This document shows positions 1 to 8,272 of a stretch of DNA of 37,071 nt, one piece after another (the stretch's first letter is position 1; the number at the start of each line of letters is the position of its first letter). Where the stretch lies: IMG/VR virus record IMGVR_UViG_3300032287_003051, positions 1-37,071 of that record, one strand, 5' to 3'. The translations under genes were made by a program, and so were the position numbers. The notes beneath the pieces are model-generated. The model searched no databases and was not told the DNA's origin. It saw only the letters and a program-made list of their open reading frames with translations. This DNA is from a virus.

Positions 1-11
1 AGTCCATGACG
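1..11. repeat. Terminal direct repeat, copy 1
   Basis: The 11 bases AGTCCATGACG at the left end are repeated exactly at the right end (37061-37071). This is what a circular molecule with a short assembly overlap, a filled-in cohesive end, or an att-type duplication would give. The integrase gene lies mid-window rather than near an end, which argues against the att reading. Confidence 0.8.
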
Positions 12-126
12 CCCAAAAAAACGATAGTGCCAGGCACTTTGGCAACTTGCGCAGCCTAGTGTTTGCAAGGGTTTTGCACATTCAGCTCCCCTCCCACGCC
101 AGGTGGGATGAGGGTTCCAGCGTGTT
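12..126. promoter_or_regulatory. Non-coding region upstream of terminase; possible cos/packaging site
   Basis: No convincing gene fits here. The stretch holds two perfect inverted repeats: AGTGCC-A-GGCACT at 26-38 and TCCCAC-N5-GTGGGA at 92-108. Between them is a loose direct repeat of TTTGCA at 62-67 and 73-77. Lambda-like phages with GpA-type large terminases keep cos and the terminase binding sites directly upstream of the small terminase gene, so the position is right. The cos role is inferred, and the cut site cannot be seen from sequence alone. If the ends are joined, a 53-codon open frame crosses this region (see findings). Confidence 0.4.
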
Positions 127-141
127 TTGCTCGCTTCAATC

Positions 142-714
142 ATGACGTGGGGAACACGCGCTGACGCTGCGGCGCTGCTTGGCAAAAGCCCACAGGCGGT
201 ATCGAACCAGCTGGAGGCGATGGCAGCTGACGGCCTGGCGGAGAAGCGCGGCCGCCAGTGGCGCGTGCGGCTGGATGGCCTGCGCGAGTGGTGGATGGCC
301 CACGTCGACGGGCGATCCCACAGCCCGGTGGGCGGGCCGGCGGTGGCCAGGGCTCACCGGCGCGAGGTGCAGTGTCTGGTGGCTGAGCCGCTGCCCGGTG
401 CAGTGCGGCCGGTGGAGGAAAGCCGCGAACTGCGCGAGCACTACGAGGCGGAGCTGGCGCGACTGAAGGCGGAGCAACTGGCCGGGGCCCTGGTGCCGAT
501 CGCCGACATCGAGGCCCAGCTGTTCGGCCACATCAGGCAGGCGCGCGACGCGCTGCTGGGTGTGCCGGCGAAGGTGGTCGATCAGCTCTGTGCGGTGATG
601 GGGAACCTGACGGCCGAACAGCGCCATGAGGTGGTGCGACTGCTGGAGCGCGAGATGGTGAAAGTGACCGAGGACCTGGCACGCGCGCCGGTGGGAGGTG
701 CGGATGCACGCTGA
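142..714 (+). CDS. Terminase small subunit (Nu1-like), putative
   Basis: Probable small terminase that binds the packaging site and brings in the large subunit. The N-terminal 50 residues form a winged-helix-like DNA-binding region (AALLGKSPQAVSNQLEAM, then LAEKRGRQWRV). This is followed by a linker and a charged helical C-terminus with coiled-coil character (EELREHYEAELARLKAEQL-type helix, residues about 95-120), suited to oligomer formation and contact with the large subunit. I chose ATG 142 over an in-frame TTG at 127 because ATG is the stronger start. The stop overlaps the start of the large terminase gene. Identification rests on position, size (190 residues) and the HTH-plus-helix plan; sequence similarity to lambda Nu1 itself is weak. 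Confidence 0.65.
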   Translation: MTWGTRADAAALLGKSPQAVSNQLEAMAADGLAEKRGRQWRVRLDGLREWWMAHVDGRSHSPVGGPAVARAHRREVQCLVAEPLPGAVRPVEESRELREHYEAELARLKAEQLAGALVPIADIEAQLFGHIRQARDALLGVPAKVVDQLCAVMGNLTAEQRHEVVRLLEREMVKVTEDLARAPVGGADAR

Positions 715-2701
715 CGCGGCGGCGCTGCTGGCGCGGGTGGTGGCGGAAGCGTGGGCGCCGGATCCGGCGATGACGCCCAGCCAGTGGTCAGACGCGCGGC
801 GGATGCTGAGCCCGAAGGCGAGCGCCGAGCATGGCCCCTGGCGCACCAGCAGGACCCCGTACCTGCGCGAGCCGATGGATGCGGCGGGGCCGGATTCGGG
901 GATTCAGGACCACGTGTGGGTGTTCGCCAGCCAGACCGGAAAGAGCGAGGGCCTGAACAACCTGTTCGGGCATCGCATGGATGTGGCGCCGTGCCCGGCG
1001 CTGCTGATCCAGCCGACGCTCGATCTGGCGAAGCGTTACTCGAAGATGCGCGTGGCGCCAATGATCGAGAGCACGCCCACGCTGGCGGCGAAGGTGAAGC
1101 CTTCGCGATCGCGCGACAGCGGCAACACGCTGCTGATGAAGGAGTTCCTGAACCAGGCGCTGCTGATCATGGGCGGCGCCAACGCCGCCAGCGGATTGGC
1201 CTCGATGCCGATCCTGCTGGTGGGGCAGGACGAGGTGGATCGGTTTCCTCTCGACGTAGACGGGGAGGGATCTCCGGGCGATCTGGCGGACGTGCGGACC
1301 CGGACCTTCGGCAAGCGTGCCCGGCGGATCAAGACCAGCACCCCGACGCTGGCGGATCGGTCGGTGATCTGGTCGAAGTTCGAGGAGAGCGATCAGCGCC
1401 AATACCACCTGCCGTGCCCGCACTGCCAGCACATGCAGGTGCTGGCGTGGGACAAGCTGCGATGGGATCCGGCAGATCCGCTGCTGTCGAAGGGCCGGCT
1501 GAGCCAGCCGCCGGTGATGATCTGCGATGCCTGCGGCGAGGGCATCGAGGAGCGTTACAAAAGCTGGTGGTATGGCGAGGACCTGGGCCGCTGGATCCCT
1601 CAGCAACCCGACAGCCCAATCCGTGGGTACCACCTGCCGGGGTTCTACTCGCCGCTGGGCTGGCTGAGCTGGGAGGAGATCGTTGTCGCCTACGAGCGCG
1701 CGAAGGACGCGCCGGAGCGGCTGAAGGTCTGGACCAATACGGTGCTTGCGCTCCCCTGGGCGGAGCAGGGCGAGGTGCCCGAGTGGGAAGCTCTCTACCG
1801 GCGGCGGGAGGACTACCCCTCCGGCACGGTGCCGCCTGGCGGGCTAGTGCTCACCGCCGGCGTGGACGTGCAGCGCGATCGCCTGGAGCTGGAGGTGGTG
1901 GCGTGGGGCCCACGGATGGAAAGCTGGAGCGTCGACTACGTGGTGATCCACGGCGACACCAGCACGATTCAGGAGGACCCGGCGAAGCCATGCCCGTGGC
2001 GCGTGCTGGGCGAGCAGCTGGCGCGCGTGTTCCCCACGGCCTGGGGCGGCGAGATGCGGCTGAGCCGAATGGCGGTCGACAGCGGCGACCAAACCCAGAC
2101 GGTGTACGCCTGGATCCGGTCGCAGCGTGATCACCGGCTGATGGCAACGAAGGGCCGCGACCAGCTGCAGACGATCATCGGGATGCCGACGATGCAGGAG
2201 GTGACGGCCCGGGGCCGGAAGCTGAAGCGCGGCATCCAGCTCTGGCCGCTGGGGGTGAGCGTGGCCAAGCATGAGCTCTACGGGTGGCTGCGGGCGCAGC
2301 CGCCGCTCAACCCAGGCGATGCGGTGGCTCGTGGGTTCTGCCACTTCCCGATGCACGGCGAGGGGTGGTTTCAGGGGCTGACGGCCGAGGAGCTGAAGCG
2401 CAAGGTGGTTCGCGGGTTCCCCCGGTACTACTGGGAGAAGGTGCGGGCGCGGAATGAACCGCTCGACTGCCGGGTGATGGCGCGCGGCGCGCTGGCGGCC
2501 CTGGGGGCCGACCGCTGGACGGAGGCGAAATGGGAGAAGCTGCGGGCAAGCGTGGCGCCGGAGCAGCCGCAGGCCGCGTTGGGGGGGCTGAAGGCCGAGC
2601 AGCAACAGCCCCAGGCTCAGCAGCTGGTGGCGGGGCAACGGCAACCGCGACGACGGCAGCGGCCGGTGGCGTCGGGCCCGTCGTTTGTGAGCGGCTGGTA
2701 A
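704..2701 (+). CDS. Terminase large subunit (GpA family)
   Basis: ATPase-nuclease motor that cuts concatemeric DNA and pumps it into the prohead. An adapted Walker A (SQTGKSEG) lies at about residues 76-83 and Walker B (LLVGQDEVD) at about 171-179. Two CxxC pairs near residues 238-241 and 274-277 make the zinc-binding insert typical of the GpA family. The C-terminal nuclease part begins near GVDVQRDRLELE and continues through AVDSGD. The length (665 residues) is close to lambda gpA. ATG 704 is preferred over GTG 698 because GGGAGG (693-698) lies five bases upstream. It overlaps the small terminase gene by 11 bases, implying translational coupling. Confidence 0.95.
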   Translation: MHADAAALLARVVAEAWAPDPAMTPSQWSDARRMLSPKASAEHGPWRTSRTPYLREPMDAAGPDSGIQDHVWVFASQTGKSEGLNNLFGHRMDVAPCPALLIQPTLDLAKRYSKMRVAPMIESTPTLAAKVKPSRSRDSGNTLLMKEFLNQALLIMGGANAASGLASMPILLVGQDEVDRFPLDVDGEGSPGDLADVRTRTFGKRARRIKTSTPTLADRSVIWSKFEESDQRQYHLPCPHCQHMQVLAWDKLRWDPADPLLSKGRLSQPPVMICDACGEGIEERYKSWWYGEDLGRWIPQQPDSPIRGYHLPGFYSPLGWLSWEEIVVAYERAKDAPERLKVWTNTVLALPWAEQGEVPEWEALYRRREDYPSGTVPPGGLVLTAGVDVQRDRLELEVVAWGPRMESWSVDYVVIHGDTSTIQEDPAKPCPWRVLGEQLARVFPTAWGGEMRLSRMAVDSGDQTQTVYAWIRSQRDHRLMATKGRDQLQTIIGMPTMQEVTARGRKLKRGIQLWPLGVSVAKHELYGWLRAQPPLNPGDAVARGFCHFPMHGEGWFQGLTAEELKRKVVRGFPRYYWEKVRARNEPLDCRVMARGALAALGADRWTEAKWEKLRASVAPEQPQAALGGLKAEQQQPQAQQLVAGQRQPRRRQRPVASGPSFVSGW

Positions 2702-2717
2702 GCCTCCGTAGACTGAG
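2702..2717 (+). promoter_or_regulatory. Putative late promoter, 16-bp repeated element (copy A)
   Basis: GCCTCCGTAGACTGAG lies between the large terminase stop and the next gene. It is identical to 19745-19760. TAGACT (2709-2714) fits a TANNNT -10 box; TTGTGA 18 bases upstream could serve as -35. The next start codon is 26 bases after the -10 box, the same spacing as at the other copies. Confidence 0.5.
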
Positions 2718-2740
2718 AACAGCGCGGGATAAGAGCAGCC

Positions 2741-3310
2741 ATGGGGGTGCCTAGCAGGATTAGGGCAGGCGATACGGTGCGGTTCGAGATTTCGTCGGGC
2801 GTCGACGGCCTGGGCGCGGCGATCGAATCCACGACCTGGGCGGCGGTGGCGTTCTTCCGGTTCAACAAGGCGGCCGAGGGCGTCACCGTGAACGGCACGG
2901 CGCAGGACGGCGGCGGCTGGCTGTTCGAGATCAGCGCCACCACCAGCGCGACGATGGACGCCGGGGAGTGGTCTTGCCAGGTGCGGGCCACACTGGGCGC
3001 TACAGCGGCGACGCTGGCGGCCCAGCGGGTGGAGGTGCTGCCGAGCCTGAGCTACACCGGCACCCCGGCCGCGTTCGACGGTCGATCAGCGGCAGCGGTG
3101 GAGCTGGCCGAGGTGCAGGCCGCCATCCGCGCGCTGATCAGCCGCGGGGCACAGGCCTACACGATCGGCAGCCGCAGCTACACGGCCCTCGACCTGGGAC
3201 GCCTGACTGCGCGAGAAAGCCAGCTGAAGGCGATCGTCGCCAGGGAGAAGGCGGCCGAGCGTGTGGCCGCCGGCCTGGGCGATTCCCGTGATCTGTTCGT
3301 GAGGTTCTGA
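2741..3310 (+). CDS. Head protein with gpW-like C-terminus
   Basis: A 189-residue protein in two parts. Residues 1 to about 105 are beta-rich and look like a small immunoglobulin-type or BppU-like domain. Residues about 120-189 (AEVQAAIRALISRGAQ, YTIGSRSYT, then a long charged helix) resemble the gpW/DUF6148 head-completion family: a helix, a beta hairpin and a second helix. In lambda, gene W sits between terminase A and portal B, exactly as here. The likely role is to close the head around the portal for tail attachment. The extra N-terminal domain is unusual for gpW, which is normally about 70 residues. ATG 2741 follows the promoter element; the gpW call is by pattern only. Confidence 0.6.
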   Translation: MGVPSRIRAGDTVRFEISSGVDGLGAAIESTTWAAVAFFRFNKAAEGVTVNGTAQDGGGWLFEISATTSATMDAGEWSCQVRATLGATAATLAAQRVEVLPSLSYTGTPAAFDGRSAAAVELAEVQAAIRALISRGAQAYTIGSRSYTALDLGRLTARESQLKAIVAREKAAERVAAGLGDSRDLFVRF

Positions 3311-3312
3311 GC

Positions 3313-4944
3313 ATGGCCAGCAGGAAGAAGCCCCAGGGCCAGCCCGTCGAGGCGGTTCCAACCACGCGCCGGCCGCGGCGCGGAAGCCGGCTTTATGCCG
3401 GCGCGAAGGCGACGCGGCTCGAGGCCGACTGGGTGACGAGCTCCACCAGCGCGGACGCCGAGATCAGCAGCAGCCTGGTGCGCCTGCGCGACAGGGCCCG
3501 TCAGCTGGTGCGGGATAACGACTACGCCAGGGCCGCCCTGCGGGCGATCGTGTCCAACGTGGTGGGAACCGGCATCAAGCTGCAGGCCCAGGTCCCCATG
3601 CAGCGGGGGAAGGGCCGCCTGGATCAGGCAACGAACGACAGGATCGAGGCAGCCTGGGCCCGCTGGGGCCGGGCGACCACCTGCCACGTGGCCGGTCAGC
3701 TGGCCTGGCAGGACGTCGAGCGGCTGGTGATGCGGGCCACCGCCGAGGCCGGCGAGGTGTTCGTGCGGCTGGTGCCTGAGGCGTTTGGCGGTGGGCGGAC
3801 GTCCCTGGGCCTGGAGATCATCGAGGCCGACCTGCTCGACGAGAAGGTCGACGGATCAGGCGCTGGCGTGCAGGGCCAGCTGGCCGGGGGCGAGTGGCGC
3901 CTGGGCGTCCACGTCAACAACTGGGGCCGCCCGCTCGAATATGCGTTCCTGAAAAGCCACCCCGGCGACAGCCAGGGGCGATCGGTCGCCGCCCGGCGCG
4001 TGCTGGTGCCGGCTGATCAGGTGCTCCACATCAAGCTGACCGAGCGGCCCGGCCAGACTCGTGGGGTGACGTGGTTTGCCTCAGCGATTCGTCAGCTCCA
4101 CCAGCTGGCCGGCTTCATCGAGGCCGAGGTGGTGCGGGCCCGCGCAAACAGCAGCCTGATGGGTTTCGTGCTGACGGACGGCGACGCTGCAGGCGAGGCC
4201 CTGGGCGAGGAAGTGGAAGGCGAGTACGTGACCCAGTTCGAGCCGGGCGTGTGGAAAACGTTGTTCCCTGGCCAGCGGGTGGAAGTGCCGCAGCTCGACG
4301 CGCCGGACGGCCAGCTGGAGCCGTTCGGGCGGTTCATGCTGCGCAGCATGGCTGCAGGTGTGGGCGTCAGCTATGAGGCGATCAGCTCCGATTTCAGCCA
4401 GGCCAACTACAGCAGCAGCCGCCTGAGTCTGTTGGCCGAGCGCGAGCAGTGGAAGGCCCTCCAGAAGCAGCTGATCCGCGACCTCCACCGGCCGGTGTTC
4501 GCCGCCTGGATGCGGGCGGCGGTGCAGGCCGGCGAGCTCAGCCTGCCCGGCTACGACCTGGCGCCGGAGCGGTTTGAGGACGCCATGCGCTGGGTGCCGC
4601 GCGGGTGGGAATGGGTCGATCCGGAGAAGGAAGGGAAGGCCTACCGCGACGCCGTGCGGAATGGCTTCATCACCCGGGCAGAGGTGGTGATGAGCCGCGG
4701 CGGCGACTGGAACGAAACAATCGAGACGCTGGCGAACGAGAAAGAGGAGCTCGACGCACTGGGCCTGGTGTTCGACACCGACCCAAGCCAGGTGAGCGCG
4801 GCCGGCATCACGCAGGCCCGCCCAGCTGGATCGGTGGTGCCGGCGGAGGCGTCGGCGTCCGAGAGCGATCTGACGCCCGATCCCTCTACGCCTGCGCAGC
4901 CTGACAACGCCGGTAGCATGGGCGCAGATCCCGCCACAGGTTGA
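3313..4944 (+). CDS. Portal protein (lambda gpB family)
   Basis: Dodecameric ring at the head vertex through which DNA enters and the tail attaches. Family features are clear: an N-terminal RLYAGAKATRLEADW segment, the RDRARQLVRDNDYARAALRAI block with IVSNVVGTGIKLQAQ, the GEVFVRLV strand, EIIEADLLD, and VLHIKLTERPGQTRGVTWFA. Near residue 350 comes the SYEAISSDFSQANYSSSRLSLLAE-type conserved stretch. Length is 543 residues, normal for the family. The C-terminal 50 residues are Pro/Ser/Asp-rich and probably disordered. The start follows the previous stop by two bases, and the stop overlaps the next ATG (TGATG). Confidence 0.95.
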   Translation: MASRKKPQGQPVEAVPTTRRPRRGSRLYAGAKATRLEADWVTSSTSADAEISSSLVRLRDRARQLVRDNDYARAALRAIVSNVVGTGIKLQAQVPMQRGKGRLDQATNDRIEAAWARWGRATTCHVAGQLAWQDVERLVMRATAEAGEVFVRLVPEAFGGGRTSLGLEIIEADLLDEKVDGSGAGVQGQLAGGEWRLGVHVNNWGRPLEYAFLKSHPGDSQGRSVAARRVLVPADQVLHIKLTERPGQTRGVTWFASAIRQLHQLAGFIEAEVVRARANSSLMGFVLTDGDAAGEALGEEVEGEYVTQFEPGVWKTLFPGQRVEVPQLDAPDGQLEPFGRFMLRSMAAGVGVSYEAISSDFSQANYSSSRLSLLAEREQWKALQKQLIRDLHRPVFAAWMRAAVQAGELSLPGYDLAPERFEDAMRWVPRGWEWVDPEKEGKAYRDAVRNGFITRAEVVMSRGGDWNETIETLANEKEELDALGLVFDTDPSQVSAAGITQARPAGSVVPAEASASESDLTPDPSTPAQPDNAGSMGADPATG

Positions 4945-6758
4945 TGGATTCGCGCGACTTCACCGGGCAGCAGCTACACCGCTTCACGGCGGTGGATGCT
5001 CGCGCGCTGGGTGAGGATCGTTCGCTGGAGTTTCCGTTTAGCTCCGAGCTGCCCGTCGAGCGGTGGTTCGGTTCGGAAGTGCTCAGCCATCAGCCTGATG
5101 CTGTGAACCTGGCCCGCCTCAACGACGGCGCCCCGGTTCTGTGGAACCACGATCCCGGCGCCGTTATCGGTGTTGTGGAGCGTGCCTGGCTCGACGGCGA
5201 GAAGGCCCGCGGCTATGCCCGGGTCCGGTTCAGCCGCAACGACCTGGCGCAGCAGATCGTGTCGGACATTGCCGACGGGATCCTGCGCAACGTCAGCGTG
5301 GGCTACACCATCGCCGACGCAAAGCCAGGCGCAGACGGCCAGGTGATCGCCACGCAATGGGAACCGATGGAGGTGAGCATCGTCTCAATTCCAGCGGACC
5401 CCAGCGTGGGCATCGGGCGCAGCATGGCGCCCACGGCTACGGCCACCCCAACCCCCACCCCTTCCCTGCCCCCAATGGAAGACAACACCCCCAACCTCGA
5501 GGAGGTGCGGGCCGCGGCCGCAGCCGAGGAACGCGCCCGCGTGGCGACCATCCACAACCTGACCCGCGAGCACGGCGTCGAGCCGCTGGCGCAGGAGCTG
5601 ATCGAGCGCGGCACCAGCGTGAGCGATGCCCAGACCCTGGTGCTGGGCGAGCTGGCGAAGCGTGCCAAGCAGCCTGCGACGGCCAAGGCCCCTGTTACTG
5701 CGCAGGCGCAGCCGATCGCATCCGGCCCCGTCGATCTGGGACTCTCCGACAAGGAGGTGCGCGAGTTCAGCTTCATTCGGGCGATCCGCGCCCAGGCCTT
5801 CCCCAACGACCGCAAGGCCTGGGAGGACGCCAGCTTCGAGCGCGAGGTGAGCGAGGCCCTGCAGGCCCGCACCGGCCGCAGCGCCCAGGGCTATCTGGTC
5901 CCCGATCAGGTGCTCCAGCGCGACCTGACCATCGGCACCGCTTCGGCTGCTGGTGATCTGGTGGCGACCGACTACCGCGCCGGTTCGTTCATCGAGCTGC
6001 TGCGCAACCGGATGGCCCTGGATTCTCTGGGCGTGACGATGCTCACCGGGCTGAATGGCCCCGTGGCGATCCCCCGTCAGACCGGCGCGGCCACCGCCTA
6101 CTGGGTGGCTGAGAAAGGCGATCTCACCGAATCCAACCCCACGGTTGATCAGGTGAACATGACCGCCAAGACCCTGGGCGCCTATACCGAGTTCAGCCGC
6201 CGGCTGCTGCTCCAGAGCTCCCTCGACGTGGAGCAGATGGTCCGCGCTGAGCTGGCGACCGTGATCGCCCTGGAGCTCGACCGCGCCGCCCTCTACGGCC
6301 TAGGCACCACCAACCAACCCCAGGGCCTGAAGAACGTCACCGGGATCAATGTCGAAGATTTCGGCGCCGCGGCTCCCACCTACGCCGAAGTGGTGTCCAT
6401 GGAAACGAAGGTGAACGCCGACAACGCCGACATCGGCAGCATGGCCTATCTCACCAACTCGACCATCTTCGGCGGGTTCAAGACCACCGAGAAGGCGGCC
6501 ACCACAGCCCAGTTCATCCTCGAGCCGGGCGGCACCGTCAACGGCTACCCCGTGCGCCGGTCGAATCAGGTCGCCACTGGCGACGTGTTCTTCGGAGTGT
6601 GGAATCAGTTGATCATCGGCATGTGGTCTGGCGTCGATCTGCAGGTGAACCCCTACGCCCTCGACAAGTCGGGCGGCATCAGGGTGACGGCCTTCCAAGA
6701 CGTCGACATCGCCGTGCGTCACCCCGAGGCGTTCACCCGCGGGAACAACACCCTCTGA
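4944..6758 (+). CDS. Prohead protease-major capsid fusion (HK97 type)
   Basis: One reading frame encodes the maturation protease, a scaffold-like region and the capsid protein. Residues 1-160 form an S78-type prohead protease with candidate catalytic His69 (LWNHD), Ser118 (RNVSVGYTI) and Glu143 (PMEVSIVSIPAD). Residues about 175-300 are charged and helical, like the HK97 delta (scaffold) domain. Residues about 315-604 are the HK97-fold capsid protein, with the typical GYLVPDQVLQRDL entry, PRQTGAATAYWVAEKGD, and a FQDVDIAVRHPEAF end. The protein presumably cleaves itself in the prohead. ATG 4944 is translationally coupled to the portal stop. Confidence 0.93.
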   Translation: MDSRDFTGQQLHRFTAVDARALGEDRSLEFPFSSELPVERWFGSEVLSHQPDAVNLARLNDGAPVLWNHDPGAVIGVVERAWLDGEKARGYARVRFSRNDLAQQIVSDIADGILRNVSVGYTIADAKPGADGQVIATQWEPMEVSIVSIPADPSVGIGRSMAPTATATPTPTPSLPPMEDNTPNLEEVRAAAAAEERARVATIHNLTREHGVEPLAQELIERGTSVSDAQTLVLGELAKRAKQPATAKAPVTAQAQPIASGPVDLGLSDKEVREFSFIRAIRAQAFPNDRKAWEDASFEREVSEALQARTGRSAQGYLVPDQVLQRDLTIGTASAAGDLVATDYRAGSFIELLRNRMALDSLGVTMLTGLNGPVAIPRQTGAATAYWVAEKGDLTESNPTVDQVNMTAKTLGAYTEFSRRLLLQSSLDVEQMVRAELATVIALELDRAALYGLGTTNQPQGLKNVTGINVEDFGAAAPTYAEVVSMETKVNADNADIGSMAYLTNSTIFGGFKTTEKAATTAQFILEPGGTVNGYPVRRSNQVATGDVFFGVWNQLIIGMWSGVDLQVNPYALDKSGGIRVTAFQDVDIAVRHPEAFTRGNNTL

Positions 6759-6772
6759 CCTGAGCTGATCTG

Positions 6773-6985
6773 ATGCTGCTCGAGATTCTCCGCGACACGT
6801 CGATTCAGGGCCGCCCCGCGAAAGCTGGGGCGGTGCTGGATGTAGCCGATCGGGACGCGCGCTTTCTGATTGCGATCAGAAAAGCGCGGCCGGCCCAAGA
6901 GCCGCCCATGGCCGTGGAGATCCTCGAGCAGCCAGTCAGCCCCGGGCCGAAGGCGCCCCGCACCCGCAAACCCCGCACCCCCTGA
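6773..6985 (+). CDS. Small head-region protein
   Basis: A 70-residue protein directly after the capsid gene. It begins with a short beta-rich stretch (LLEILRDTSIQGRPAKAGAVLDVADRD) followed by an ARFLIAIRKAR helix and a Pro/Lys-rich tail. Short proteins of this plan, often with a DARFLI-like helix, are common between capsid and head-tail joining genes of siphophages. I do not recognise a defined function. Start ATG 6773 lies 14 bases after the capsid stop. Confidence 0.6.
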   Translation: MLLEILRDTSIQGRPAKAGAVLDVADRDARFLIAIRKARPAQEPPMAVEILEQPVSPGPKAPRTRKPRTP

Positions 6986-6989
6986 GGCC

Positions 6990-7379
6990 ATGGCCCTGAC
7001 TCAATTCGCGCTGGAGAAGCTCCAGCACTTCCCCCTCCACCCCGTCGCAGCGGAGACTGGCACCTTCACCGGCGCCACGACCAACATCGCCGACCTGGGC
7101 GACTTCGACGGCGACATTCAAGTAATCCTTGACGCTGGCGCTGCTGCCGCTTCCGGCACCATGACCGGCAAAATCCAGCACAGCGACACCACCACAAGCG
7201 GCGACTTCTCCGACGTGACCGGCGGCGGCTTTACTGCCGTGGCTCAGGCGGTGTCGAAACAGGTCCTCACACTGAACCGTGACGGCCTGAAGCGGTACAT
7301 CCGTTTTATCGGCACCATCGCCGCCAGCGGTACGACTACCTACAGCGTCAACGGCTACGGCTTGAAAAAGTACGGCTGA
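6990..7379 (+). CDS. Virion structural protein, possible head decoration
   Basis: A 129-residue, beta-rich, Gly/Thr/Ser-rich protein. A predicted strand pattern (TTNIADLGDFDGDIQVILDAG, GTMTGKIQHSD, TLNRDGLKRYIRFIGTIA) matches a widespread phage structural family that reads as a small jelly-roll-like domain and follows the capsid gene in many genomes. A decoration or head-surface role is inferred from position. ATG 6990 is chosen because the reading frame upstream of it overlaps the previous gene and is Arg/Pro-rich, atypical of a protein start. A GAGG lies three bases upstream. The stop overlaps the next ATG (TGATG at 7377). Confidence 0.7.
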   Translation: MALTQFALEKLQHFPLHPVAAETGTFTGATTNIADLGDFDGDIQVILDAGAAAASGTMTGKIQHSDTTTSGDFSDVTGGGFTAVAQAVSKQVLTLNRDGLKRYIRFIGTIAASGTTTYSVNGYGLKKYG

Positions 7380-7723
7380 TGACGTTCACCGAGGATCCCG
7401 CTTTCTTCCTCGCCGATTTCGGCGTCAGCGTCACAGCTGGCGCCGTTTCTGGTGTGGGGATTCTCGACATGCCGGGCGAGGTGATCATGGACAACATGGT
7501 GATCTCGACCGACTACACCCTGCGGGTGCTGGCTTCGGAGTTCGGGAACATGGGCTACGGGGCCAGCATCACCGTGGGCGGCACGGCCTACGTGGTGCGC
7601 GAGAGCCGACTGCTCGAGGATGGCGTGTTCGCGGTGCTGAGCCTGCAGCGGATCACGGCAGAGGAGGTGATCCAGCCTGCCGCCTCCGATGTGGTCTACG
7701 TGATGGACGGGGACTTCCTGTGA
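7379..7723 (+). CDS. Head-tail joining protein (gpFII-like)
   Basis: A 114-residue protein in the position of lambda FII. The core runs AFFLADFGVSVTAGAVSGVGILDMPGEV through TYVVRE-like strands (TAYVVRESRLLEDGVFAVLSLQ), the pattern of the FII/head-tail attachment family, in which a small beta-barrel bridges the head completion ring and the tail. It is coupled at both ends: ATG overlaps the previous stop, and its own stop overlaps the next GTG. Confidence 0.65.
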   Translation: MTFTEDPAFFLADFGVSVTAGAVSGVGILDMPGEVIMDNMVISTDYTLRVLASEFGNMGYGASITVGGTAYVVRESRLLEDGVFAVLSLQRITAEEVIQPAASDVVYVMDGDFL

Positions 7724-8205
7724 CTGACGTCAACGTTCCGGCCAGGATTCAGACCCTCTACGCCCTGGCGGCGACGCTGGAGGCGGCCAATCCGATTCTC
7801 AAGGCCGGCGAGCTGGGGACCGAATCCGACACCTACCGGCAGAAGATCGGCGACGGCTCGACCGCCTGGCTCGATCTGCCCTACCTGGCGCAGCCCAAGG
7901 GGGCGACGCTGCTGTTCCCCCAGGCCGGCGATCAGCTGACCCTGTTCCGCGCTGAGCACGACGCCACGCTGGGCGGGGTGCGGGCGGTGATCCGCGGCAC
8001 TGGGGCGGTGGTGCTGGAGCTGCGCTATGGGGCGGACCGCAGCGGGGCTGGCACCCTGGCGGCATCTGCGACCGTGGCGAACGCCTCGACCGGGCAGGAG
8101 CTGACACCCCAGAACCAACCGATCCCCGCCGGGTCCTACGTGTGGATGGTGCTGGGCACCGTCACCGGCGAGGTGGCCGAGCTGGGGCTGAGCTTCTCCG
8201 CCTGA
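7720..8205 (+). CDS. Virion protein with Mtd-N-like domain
   Basis: A 161-residue protein. Residues 7-52 (RIQTLYALAATLEAANPILKAGELG, then DTYRQKIGDGSTAWLDLPYLA) match the short repeat-like module at the N-terminus of phage tropism-determinant and tail-fibre proteins, normally a virion attachment point. Residues about 60-160 form a beta-sandwich-like part (VRAVIRGTGAVVLELRYGAD, SYVWMVLGTVTGEVAELGLSFSA). It may be a small surface fibre or a head fibre. GTG 7720 overlaps the previous stop. No reverse transcriptase or template repeat accompanies it, so a diversity-generating element is not supported. Confidence 0.6.
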   Translation: MTDVNVPARIQTLYALAATLEAANPILKAGELGTESDTYRQKIGDGSTAWLDLPYLAQPKGATLLFPQAGDQLTLFRAEHDATLGGVRAVIRGTGAVVLELRYGADRSGAGTLAASATVANASTGQELTPQNQPIPAGSYVWMVLGTVTGEVAELGLSFSA

Positions 8206-8238
8206 CGCGTGCGGCTGGAGCCTGCAGTAGGGCGCCGC

Positions 8239-8264
8239 TAGTCTGTGCCTACGCAGTAGCACAG
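8239..8264 (+). promoter_or_regulatory. Putative promoter -10 box and leader hairpin
   Basis: TAGTCT (8239-8244) fits a TANNNT -10 box, 28 bases before the next start. Overlapping its end is a strong hairpin: CTGTGC (8243-8248) pairs with GCACAG (8259-8264), extended by TAC/GTA around a GCA loop with one bulged C. It would lie at the very 5' end of the transcript or act as an operator. Confidence 0.4.
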
Positions 8265-8272
8265 AGAGCCCC

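Noticed and set aside
136-846. Long open frames on the - strand opposite the terminase genes
   Set aside because: They are His/Arg/Leu-rich shadows of GC-rich genes on the + strand, with no family motif.
7720-8205. Diversity-generating retroelement suggested by the Mtd-N-like domain
   Set aside because: No reverse transcriptase gene and no template/variable repeat pair were seen in the window.
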